NCBI GenBank assembly: GCA_016711045.1
Contig: JADJTT010000008.1
Location: 372,001 to 436,000, forward strand
DNA: 64,000 nt
Source of the DNA: Saprospirales bacterium
Lineage (GTDB): Bacteria > Bacteroidota > Bacteroidia > Chitinophagales > Saprospiraceae
Reading direction: 5' to 3'
The translations under genes were made by a program, and so were the position numbers. Numbering within the stretch: the stretch's first letter is position 1; the number at the start of each line of letters is the position of its first letter. Of this stretch, positions 15,395-22,276 are shown piece after piece. The notes under the pieces were generated by a model. It did not search any database and was not told the DNA's origin. It worked only from the letters and a program-made list of their open reading frames with translations.

Positions 15395-17248
15395 ATGAGA
15401 AAAGAATTTTACCTCTTCCTTATCCTCTTCGGTATAGCTTTCCCCGCCTTCGCCCAGATCTGTGATGGAAATCTGGGAGAAAACATTTTCACCGAAGGCG
15501 ATTTTGGGTCCGGTTTGGCCAATATACCCCTGACGGACCCTCAAATTGCGCCGGGGTATATCTACACCACCCAGCCTCCACCCAATGATGGGTATTATAC
15601 CATTACCAATAATATGGTTGCCTGGCCTTTTGCCTTTGGTTGGGTGGAGATCGGAGATAATAGCAGCGACCCGAAAGGGTATATGATGGTGGTGAATGCC
15701 ACCTTCAACCCCGGGCTTTTTTATGAAAAGGAAGTGGAAGGGCTTTGTGAAAATACGCTATACCTGTTCTCTGCCGATATTTTTAACCTCATCCATACCG
15801 GATCTAATGTCATCAAGCCCAATGTTTCATTTTTGATCGATGGAAATGTGGTGTACAATACCGGCAATATTCCCGAAAATCAGCAGTGGAATACCTACGG
15901 ATTTACCTTTACTACCGAACCGGGCCAAACCTCCGTTACCCTGGCGCTCCAAAATAATGCACCCGGGGGTATCGGCAATGATCTGGCACTCGACAATATC
16001 ACCTTTCGCCCCTGTGGCCCGGAAGCGCTCATCCTCCCAGACGAAATTGCGAATATCTGCGAAGATGGATCGCCCATTGACCTCGAAGCCACCATTGTGG
16101 GCAACCAATACGACACGCCTTTTCTTCAATGGCAGCAAAGCTTTGACGAAGGCCAAACGTGGGTGGATATTCCCGGCGCTACCAATATGACCTATACGCA
16201 TACCGATCTGTCGGCAGGCTATTACTACTATCGCTACCTGTTGGCCAATGGCTCTTCCAACCTGTTGAATGCATACTGCCGGGTGGTTTCCAATGTAAAG
16301 ATCGTGTTTGTCGTCCGCAAGTTTTACACCCTGGTGGATACGCTTTGCGAAGGCCTGTCCTTTTCTTTTGGGAATAACCTCTATTCGAATACGGGGATCT
16401 ATGTGGATAGCCTGCTCACCGTTATAGGTTGTGATAGCATTGTAACCCTGGATTTGACCATAATCCCCGACGAACAGCTCGACGCGGTGTTTGGGCTGAA
16501 TAGTCCCAGTTGCACCTACTTGCAAGACGGAAGCATCAGCCTGGATACGATTCTACATGGTAAGGAGCCCTATATCATCTATACCAACGATGAATTAAAT
16601 GCCACCGGAAACCTGGCCAATTTGCCAAGTGGCGCCTATTCGTATTTGATTACCGATAGATACGGATGCAGTTTTGAAATCCTGATTAACCTGCCTGATC
16701 CCCCACCTTTCACCATAGATCTTGGTCCCGATTGGCAAATTGAACTCGGTGAACCCCTCCAGCTTACTCCATTTTTTTCCGCGCCTGCCGAAAACTTCCT
16801 CTGGCAACCTGCCGGTCTGATAGATTGCGAGCCGGACTGTCAAACCTTGGATTGGACACCGCCTTACTCCACCTTTTTATCGCTTACCGCCACTTCTTCC
16901 TTGAATGACTGCGTAGCCTCCGATTCCATTTATGTGGACGTGATTAAGGCGAGAAAGGTCTATATTCCAAACACTTTTTCACCCAATTACGACGGAATAA
17001 ATGATTATTTCACCATTTATGGGGCCATACCCAACATCCGGCAAATTGAACAATTAGTCATTTTTGACCGATGGGGCGAGCAGGTCTTTGAACGAAAAAT
17101 TTTCCCGCCAAATCAACTGGAAGCAGCCTGGGATGGGACCTTCCAAGGCAAACCCCTCCCCGAAGGGGTATACCTCTATTTTGCTAAAATTCGCTTTTTA
17201 GATGAGGAGGTGATCCTGTACGAAGGCGATTTTTCATTGATCAAGTAA
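15395..17248 (+). CDS. Secreted protein with gliding-motility-associated C-terminal (type B T9SS) domain
   Basis: This 617-residue protein has a clear signal peptide (about 1-21, ending AFAQ). A jelly-roll-like, carbohydrate-binding-type region covers about 25-210 (ICDGNLGENIFTEGDFG; FEYEKEVEGLC-like strands). Ig-like and PKD-like segments follow. The C-terminal ~90 residues begin VYIPNTFSPNYDGINDYF and contain FDRWGEQVFE and WDGTFQGKPLPEGVY. That is the gliding motility-associated C-terminal domain, a T9SS sorting signal of the type B class. The protein should be exported to the cell surface or medium; its substrate is unknown. TATATTTA at 15,380-15,387 is a possible -7 element very close to the start. 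The 3' end meets a heptamer array shared with lpxB. Confidence 0.85.
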   Translation: MRKEFYLFLILFGIAFPAFAQICDGNLGENIFTEGDFGSGLANIPLTDPQIAPGYIYTTQPPPNDGYYTITNNMVAWPFAFGWVEIGDNSSDPKGYMMVVNATFNPGLFYEKEVEGLCENTLYLFSADIFNLIHTGSNVIKPNVSFLIDGNVVYNTGNIPENQQWNTYGFTFTTEPGQTSVTLALQNNAPGGIGNDLALDNITFRPCGPEALILPDEIANICEDGSPIDLEATIVGNQYDTPFLQWQQSFDEGQTWVDIPGATNMTYTHTDLSAGYYYYRYLLANGSSNLLNAYCRVVSNVKIVFVVRKFYTLVDTLCEGLSFSFGNNLYSNTGIYVDSLLTVIGCDSIVTLDLTIIPDEQLDAVFGLNSPSCTYLQDGSISLDTILHGKEPYIIYTNDELNATGNLANLPSGAYSYLITDRYGCSFEILINLPDPPPFTIDLGPDWQIELGEPLQLTPFFSAPAENFLWQPAGLIDCEPDCQTLDWTPPYSTFLSLTATSSLNDCVASDSIYVDVIKARKVYIPNTFSPNYDGINDYFTIYGAIPNIRQIEQLVIFDRWGEQVFERKIFPPNQLEAAWDGTFQGKPLPEGVYLYFAKIRFLDEEVILYEGDFSLIK

Positions 17249-17255
17249 ATTATAT

Positions 17256-17290
17256 ACTGCCTACTGCCTACTGCCTACTGAAAACTGCCA
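17256..17290. repeat. Heptamer array (ACTGCCT type) overlapping the lpxB 3' end
   Basis: Five consecutive 7-bp units occur: ACTGCCT three times, then ACTGAAA and ACTGCCA. The array starts 8 bp after the stop of the plus-strand gene. It runs into lpxB, where it encodes the last residues and the TAG stop at 17,268. It is of the same type as the arrays at 53,752 and 36,648. Confidence 0.85.
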
Positions 17291-18407
17291 GCCGAACCAT
17301 CTCCTTCGCTGCCCTGTCACTAGCCCCAACTCCCCCCAATTTCTCCTGCAACTCGCGGTACGCCGCTTCCATTTGGCCCCGCTCCGGACCCGCATGAAGC
17401 AAGGGCAACAGCGCATCGGCGATAGCCTGAGGCGTCAACTGAGCCTGGATAAGCTCCCGTACCACGGCCTTACCCGCCACCAAATTGACCAGCGAGATAA
17501 AAGGCACCTTGACGAGCCGTTTGGCGATTTGAAAAGAAAGCGTATTGCCGCGGTAGCACACCACCTGCGGCACGCCGAAAAGGGCGGTCTCGAGTGTGGC
17601 GGTGCCGGAGGTAACAGCCGCAGCTTCGGCCTCATACAGCAGGTCGTAGGTCTGCTTGTATAGAATGGAGACCCGACCCGCCGAAACCTCGGGATGATGG
17701 CGGAGTATTTCTTCGTAAAAGGAGGGGTCGATAGAAGGGGCGCCAGCGATCGCAAAATGATAAGTGGAGGGAAAAAGTGGAATGGCATCCAGCATCACTC
17801 CGAGCATGCGGCTGATCTCCTGTTTGCGACTGCCCGGCAAAAAGGCAATGAGCGGCGCATCCGGGAGTTGATTGCGCTCGCGAAAATCGGGGGTAGGGGT
17901 GAAATCGGCCGCCACATCCAGCAGCGGATGTCCTACATAACTGACCTCATAGCCGTATTTGGCATAAAATTCGGTCTCGAAGGGTAAGATGGTAAACATT
18001 CGATCTACCGAAGCCTGAATGATCTTCACCCGGCTGGCATGCCAGGCCCAAAGCTGTGGAGAGATGTAATAAAACACCTGGATGCCCTGTTTGGCCGCCC
18101 ATTCGGCGATGCGCAGGTTGAAACCGGGATAGTCGATGAGGATCAGTGCGTCGGGCTGATAGGCCAGAATATCGGCTTTGCAAAATCGAATATTGCGCAA
18201 AATGGTGGGCAGATTTTTCACCACCTCCAGGAAACCCATGAAGGCCAGATCGCGGTAGTGCTTGACCAGCTCGCCCCCGGCAGCTTCCATCAAATCGCCT
18301 CCCCATACCCGGCATCGGGCATCGGGATCTTCCCGAAACAGGCTTTTCATCAAATTGGCCCCGTGCAGGTCGCCCGAGGCCTCGCCGGCGAGGAGGTAGT
18401 ACTTCAT
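17268..18407 (-). CDS. lpxB: Lipid-A-disaccharide synthase
   Basis: This protein of about 379 residues starts MKYYLLAGEASGDLHGANL, the LpxB signature. It also has VWGGDLMEAAGGE, the DYPGFNLRIAEWAAKQG block, and AFLPGSRKQEI followed by AVTSGTATLETALFGVPQVV. It condenses UDP-2,3-diacylglucosamine with lipid X to form the lipid A disaccharide at the inner membrane surface. An upstream in-frame TTG at 18,422 would add five residues, but the ATG at 18,407 matches the family start. It follows surE and a small membrane protein gene on the same strand with almost no gap, so the three probably form an operon. The C-terminal residues and stop codon are made of heptamer repeats. Confidence 0.93.
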   Translation of the reverse strand: MKYYLLAGEASGDLHGANLMKSLFREDPDARCRVWGGDLMEAAGGELVKHYRDLAFMGFLEVVKNLPTILRNIRFCKADILAYQPDALILIDYPGFNLRIAEWAAKQGIQVFYYISPQLWAWHASRVKIIQASVDRMFTILPFETEFYAKYGYEVSYVGHPLLDVAADFTPTPDFRERNQLPDAPLIAFLPGSRKQEISRMLGVMLDAIPLFPSTYHFAIAGAPSIDPSFYEEILRHHPEVSAGRVSILYKQTYDLLYEAEAAAVTSGTATLETALFGVPQVVCYRGNTLSFQIAKRLVKVPFISLVNLVAGKAVVRELIQAQLTPQAIADALLPLLHAGPERGQMEAAYRELQEKLGGVGASDRAAKEMVRLAVFSRQ

Positions 18408-18418
18408 GGATGCTGTGG

Positions 18419-18718
18419 TCAAATGACCGTTTTCCCGAAGACGACCAGCCAGATCACCACATACACGACCGTGGCGATCGAAATGCCGCGCATCGATTCA
18501 GTAAACCGTTTTTTATTGAACCGGTTGACGATGAAGGCGTTGGCTACGATGCCGATCAGGGTGATGGTGCGCTCCCGGAAAAGGGGCCGAAAGCCAATGG
18601 TACTGCCTATGTTTAACAGGTCTAGTCCTTTAAAAAACAGAAAAAGCCCGGCGCTGACCACCACCGGAATGAGCAGCCCGATAAGCAGGCCGTATAAGAG
18701 GGAATTTCGATTAAACAT
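18419..18718 (-). CDS. Small integral membrane protein between surE and lpxB
   Basis: This 99-residue protein has three predicted membrane segments (about 8-30, 50-66 and 78-96) and a basic stretch NRFNKKRF between the last two. It starts 2 bp after the surE stop on the minus strand and ends 12 bp before the lpxB ATG. It is therefore translated within the same operon. The function is unknown; I do not recognise the family beyond its recurrent position beside surE and lpxB in Bacteroidota, which is from memory. Confidence 0.7.
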   Translation of the reverse strand: MFNRNSLLYGLLIGLLIPVVVSAGLFLFFKGLDLLNIGSTIGFRPLFRERTITLIGIVANAFIVNRFNKKRFTESMRGISIATVVYVVIWLVVFGKTVI

Positions 18719-18719
18719 A

Positions 18720-19508
18720 TCAAATCTTTTGTGGAAGGGAGATTTGTTCCAATGTCTTCAGGGTGGGTATTGCCCGGTAGTTGGTAAGATCGTGTCCGGA
18801 GGGTACGACCGATACATAGCCATTGCCCAATGCCCAGATATCCGTATCGTCCTCGAGGTCTTCGTTGATGAATTCACCGGTAAGCCAGTAATATTTCTGA
18901 CCGCGCGGATCGGTGGCTTCTACGAAGTTTTCCTTCCAACGCGCATCGGCCTGCCGGCACACCCGCACGCCTTTGATCTTCTCCAGCGGTAGCCTGGGGA
19001 TGTTCACGTTGAGGAGCTGGCATTCGGAAACGCCGTTTTGCAATACATGCTCCATGAGTGGTCGGATATAGTGCTGGGCTGCCCTGAAATCGGCGTCCCA
19101 GGAATAGTCGAGCAACGAAAATCCGATCGAATTGATCCCCTCCAACGAGGCTTCCATCGCCGCAGAAAGGGTGCCTGAATAAATGATATTGATCGAGGCA
19201 TTAGACCCATGGTTGATGCCCGATACACACAGATCGATTACCTGGTTTTTGAGAATGACGTGCTTGGCCAGCTTGACGCAATCGACCGGCGTACCGCTGC
19301 ATTCATAAGCTTCCAGGCCTTCAAATACTTCCACCTTATTCAGCCGGAGGGGGTCCGAAATGGTTATAGCATGTCCCTGCCCGGATTGCGGAGAATCAGG
19401 CGCCACCACGACCACTTCACCCAATTGCCGGGCAACCTCTACCAGCGCCCGCAAACCCGGCGCCGCCATCCCGTCATCATTCGTAACCAATATTCTGTAT
19501 GGACCCAT
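18720..19508 (-). CDS. surE: 5'/3'-nucleotidase SurE
   Basis: This 262-residue protein starts MGPYRILVTNDDG, the SurE metal-binding signature (N10, D11, D12). It also has APDSPQSGQGHAIT, the GTPVDCVK block and SGINHGSNAS. It removes phosphate from nucleoside 5'- and 3'-monophosphates and short polyphosphates. The open frame extends 34 codons further upstream to 19,610, but that extension is read from REP-like repeats and has no family match. The ATG at 19,508 is therefore chosen. It is the first gene of the surE - membrane protein - lpxB group and diverges from holA. Confidence 0.92.
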   Translation of the reverse strand: MGPYRILVTNDDGMAAPGLRALVEVARQLGEVVVVAPDSPQSGQGHAITISDPLRLNKVEVFEGLEAYECSGTPVDCVKLAKHVILKNQVIDLCVSGINHGSNASINIIYSGTLSAAMEASLEGINSIGFSLLDYSWDADFRAAQHYIRPLMEHVLQNGVSECQLLNVNIPRLPLEKIKGVRVCRQADARWKENFVEATDPRGQKYYWLTGEFINEDLEDDTDIWALGNGYVSVVPSGHDLTNYRAIPTLKTLEQISLPQKI

Positions 19509-19556
19509 AGTCGGTGTGTTTTGCGGAGGTGAGGCCGCAAAGTTAATAGTTTTTAA

Positions 19557-19665
19557 AGATGGCGTCTGTTTTGGCTGAAGGATATTTAAAGACGCCATCT
19601 GTGTATTCAAAGATGGCGTCTGTATGTATTCAAAGATGGCGTCTGTTTATTCAAAGATGGCGTCT
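19557..19665. repeat. REP-like cluster 7, in the surE-holA divergent region
   Basis: Cores occur at 19,557-19,567, 19,611-19,621, 19,634-19,644 and 19,655-19,665 (+) and at 19,590-19,600 (-). The last three are near-identical tandem units of 21-23 bp with spacer GTnTATTCAA. The open frames of both flanking genes run through the cluster and would give spurious N-termini. Confidence 0.9.
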
Positions 19666-19720
19666 GTGAAATATCAAAAAATCCCCTCACCCCTCACTCT
19701 TCACTTAAAAATGCTTCTCG

Positions 19721-19728
19721 TATATTTG
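19721..19728 (+). promoter_or_regulatory. -7 element of holA
   Basis: TATATTTG matches TAnnTTTG exactly. It lies 16 bp before the TTG codon at 19,744, which favours that codon as the holA start with a very short leader. It argues against translation of the upstream repeat-derived ATGs. Confidence 0.5.
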
Positions 19729-19743
19729 TCAAAAATCTGCTTC

Positions 19744-20754
19744 TTGGAATTTCAGGACATCCTCCGCCAATTACATCTCAAAGAATACCAGCCGGTCTAT
19801 TTCCTCCATGGCACGGAACCTTATTTCATTGACCGCATCTCCGATTACATCGAACATCAGGTGCTCGGTGAAGCGGAAAAGGCATTCAACCTGACAGTGG
19901 CCTACGGGAAAGACACCGACCACCTCCAAATCCTCGATGCCGCTCGCCGCTATCCGGTGATGAGCCCCCACCAGGTGGTCGTTATTAAAGAGGCCCAGGA
20001 TATGAAGTCACTGACCGACCTGCTGAACTACATCGAAAAACCGGTACCCTCCACTATCCTGGCCATTTGCTTCAAGCATAAGAAATACAACTTCAACTCC
20101 AACTTTGGCAAAGCCCTAAAGAAGAACGCCCTGGTCTTCGAATCCAAACGACTCTACGACAACCAGGTTCCCGATTGGGTCATGCAATATGCAACGGAAC
20201 ACGAGTTGCAGCTCCGCCCCGCCGAAGCCGGCCTCATCGCCGAATACCTGGGCACCGAACTCTCCAAAGTGGCCAACGAACTCGACAAACTGGCCCTGAA
20301 TGTGCCGAAAGGATCGACCGCAACCCGCGAACAGATCGAAGAATTTAGCGGCATCAGCCGCGAATACAACGTCTTTGAATTGCACAAGGCCCTGGCGGCG
20401 CGCGACTGGCAAAAGTCTTTCCGAATGACACAATTCTTCGCAGCCAATCCCAAAAAGAGTCCCTTCGTCGTGATCGTTGGCGCGCTGTACGGCTTTTTCA
20501 GCAAGGTCTATATGCTCCACTTTTTAGGCGGCATTTCCGAAAAAGAACTCCTCACCAAAATGGAGGTGGGCAACGCCTTTTTTCTTAAGGACTACAAGCT
20601 GGCAGCCCGGCACTTCAACCGCACGCAGACCGAGCACGTGCTCTCCCTGCTAAAAGAGTACGACCTCAAAGCCAAAGGCGTGCACGTCAACACGACCAAT
20701 GTATCGGAAGGGGAGTTGTTGAAGGAACTAGTCTGGAGAATAATACACGAATAG
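19744..20754 (+). CDS. holA: DNA polymerase III delta subunit
   Basis: The protein of about 336 residues begins LEFQDILRQLHLKEYQPVYFLHGTEPYFID, the usual N-terminus of Bacteroidota HolA. It has the AAA+-like fold without a functional Walker A and helical blocks such as SREYNVFELHKALAARDW. It loads the beta clamp as part of the tau/gamma-delta-delta' complex. The open frame starts at 19,624, but its first ~40 codons come from REP-like units (MYSKMASVYSKMASV) and lie upstream of a -7 element. TTG at 19,744 is therefore preferred; ATG at 19,711 is the alternative. The divergent neighbour is surE. Confidence 0.88.
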   Translation: MEFQDILRQLHLKEYQPVYFLHGTEPYFIDRISDYIEHQVLGEAEKAFNLTVAYGKDTDHLQILDAARRYPVMSPHQVVVIKEAQDMKSLTDLLNYIEKPVPSTILAICFKHKKYNFNSNFGKALKKNALVFESKRLYDNQVPDWVMQYATEHELQLRPAEAGLIAEYLGTELSKVANELDKLALNVPKGSTATREQIEEFSGISREYNVFELHKALAARDWQKSFRMTQFFAANPKKSPFVVIVGALYGFFSKVYMLHFLGGISEKELLTKMEVGNAFFLKDYKLAARHFNRTQTEHVLSLLKEYDLKAKGVHVNTTNVSEGELLKELVWRIIHE

Positions 20755-20766
20755 GGGAGCAAATAA

Positions 20767-21300
20767 TTATTTGAATACCCGAAAAATATACACGTTCATA
20801 TCGTGCCAGAGGAGCTGCTTTCCCCGGATCATCCCATTCTTGAGCGCCACTTTTTGAGAGCCGATATTATGCACGTCAATGATGGAAATGATGGATTCTG
20901 CCTGGTTATGGGCAAATCCGAATTCCTTAAACCGGATAGCTGCTTCCGTGGCATAGCCTTTACCCCAGTGTTTTTTGAAGAGCGAATATCCGACTTCCAG
21001 CTCGATCTTGCCGTCGATATCCTGAGCCAGCAGCCCGCATTGGCCGATCATCTCCCCGGTTTTTTTATCGATCAGCGCCTGAAGCCCATAGCGTTGTTCC
21101 TGGTACCGAGCCAATTGCTTTTCTATCCAGTCTTTGGCCCTTTCCTCGCTAGAAGTGGGCTTTAGAAAGGTAAAGAACTGAATCGCATCCGGTTCGTCAA
21201 AAAAAGCCGACCAGGTTTTGTAGTCGTCATAGACCAGTTTGCGGGTGAGCAGCCGTTCGGTTTCGAGGCCGTCTTCGTAGTGGTAGTTGTGCATATGCAA
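20767..21300 (-). CDS. GNAT-family N-acetyltransferase (RimJ/RimL-like)
   Basis: This 177-residue protein has the ribosomal-protein-acetyltransferase-like start ETERLLTRKLVYDDYKTW. It also has the acetyl-CoA loop YSLFKKHWGKGYATEAAIRFKEFGF and the end SIIDVHNIGSQKVALKNGM. It transfers an acetyl group from acetyl-CoA to an amine; the acceptor cannot be told from sequence. An in-frame ATG two codons downstream of the chosen start is equally possible. It is convergent with holA with a 12-bp gap and no visible terminator. Confidence 0.82.
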   Translation of the reverse strand: MHMHNYHYEDGLETERLLTRKLVYDDYKTWSAFFDEPDAIQFFTFLKPTSSEERAKDWIEKQLARYQEQRYGLQALIDKKTGEMIGQCGLLAQDIDGKIELEVGYSLFKKHWGKGYATEAAIRFKEFGFAHNQAESIISIIDVHNIGSQKVALKNGMIRGKQLLWHDMNVYIFRVFK

Positions 21301-21387
21301 AATGGTAAGAAAAACGTCGCGTCCATCGCGGTGAAATAATTAATTTTAACCGAACTAATGGGAATAGAGTTCCTGGAAACGTAGGAT

Positions 21388-22047
21388 ATGCCCGAAAAAG
21401 ACACATACAAAACCCTCTCCGCCCCCTCCTCCGGCGAATTCAAAGACCGGGGCAGCAAATTTATCGCCACCGCTCATCCGGTGCTGACGGAAGAGGAGGC
21501 GATGGAAAAAGTGGCCGAATCGCGCAAGGAACACCCCAAAGCCCGCCACCATTGCTTCGCCTGGCGCTTTGGGGTCGACGGTCAACGCTTCCGGGCTAAC
21601 GACGATGGGGAACCCTCCGGCACCGCCGGCCGCCCTATCCTGGTCCAGATCGATAGCTTCGAACTGACCAATGTGGTCGTGATCGTCGTCCGCTATTTTG
21701 GCGGCACCCTGCTGGGCACCTCCGGCCTCATTCAGGCCTACCGGGAAAGTACCGCCGAAGCGCTCCGCCAGGCAACTATTGAGGAACGGATATTGGAAGC
21801 TGTCTACCGCATCCAATTCGACTACGCCCACATGAGCCCGGTGATGAACGCAGTCAAAAAACTGGGATTCTCAATAGTTCGCCAGGATTATGGCGAGCAC
21901 CCTGAAATGGATATCGCCATCCGACTCACCGAGAAAGAACAGGGTCTCCGCCTCCTCAAAGCCCATATCGGAGAACTCCACCTCGATGAAGTCACCAAAG
22001 ATACCACCCTCGAAGGTGTCGAGATCAGTTTTTTGCGCGAGGGCTAG
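21388..22047 (+). CDS. YigZ/IMPACT-family protein
   Basis: This 219-residue protein has an N-terminal IMPACT domain (DRGSKFIATAHPV, ARHHCFAWRFG, and the signature VRYFGGTLLGTSGLIQAYR at about 110-128). A C-terminal DUF1949-like alpha/beta domain follows (about 140-215). YigZ proteins are conserved and can bind nucleic acid; their exact biochemical role is not settled. The start ATG is close to the conserved region and matches family length. It is a single gene, diverging from the GNAT gene. Confidence 0.85.
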   Translation: MPEKDTYKTLSAPSSGEFKDRGSKFIATAHPVLTEEEAMEKVAESRKEHPKARHHCFAWRFGVDGQRFRANDDGEPSGTAGRPILVQIDSFELTNVVVIVVRYFGGTLLGTSGLIQAYRESTAEALRQATIEERILEAVYRIQFDYAHMSPVMNAVKKLGFSIVRQDYGEHPEMDIAIRLTEKEQGLRLLKAHIGELHLDEVTKDTTLEGVEISFLREG

Positions 22048-22156
22048 GTTTTTTCCCCATAAAGATGACTTTTTATATGATTTTTCGTCATATTTGCAGC
22101 TGAGCAGGCTCTTCTGTCTGCTTCCACACGCATCAATTCAGAAAGGAGTGAATAGT

Positions 22157-22221
22157 TAAGGGTGAAGAGTGAAGAACCTGGGAATTTATTTCCCTTCACC
22201 CTTCACCCTTCACTCTTCACC
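22157..22221. repeat. Inverted heptamer array (GTGAAGA/TTCACCC type) before the OmpA gene
   Basis: GGTGAAGAGTGAAG on the left is matched on the right by repeated TTCACCC and ACTCTTCACC heptamers, giving a long imperfect hairpin with a loop around GGGAATTTATTTCCC. It sits just upstream of the -7 element at 22,232. Related arrays are at 37,436 and 52,968. Confidence 0.7.
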
Positions 22222-22231
22222 AAATAAAAAA

Positions 22232-22239
22232 TATCTTTG
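22232..22239 (+). promoter_or_regulatory. -7 element of the OmpA/TSP3 gene
   Basis: TATCTTTG matches TAnnTTTG, 37 bp before the ATG at 22,277. This supports the internal ATG, which is followed by a signal peptide, over the longer open frame starting at 22,169. Confidence 0.5.
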
Positions 22240-22276
22240 TCCTGAATTGCGATCATCCAAACAAAAATCGATTACT

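Noticed and set aside
19509..19610. N-terminal extension of SurE
   Set aside because: It is encoded by repeat units and AT-rich leader. The family N-terminus begins at the ATG at 19,508.
2044..19665. CRISPR array as an explanation of the repeat clusters
   Set aside because: Units are only 11-15 bp, occur in both orientations, have spacers of 6-34 bp, are spread over seven sites and have no cas genes nearby.
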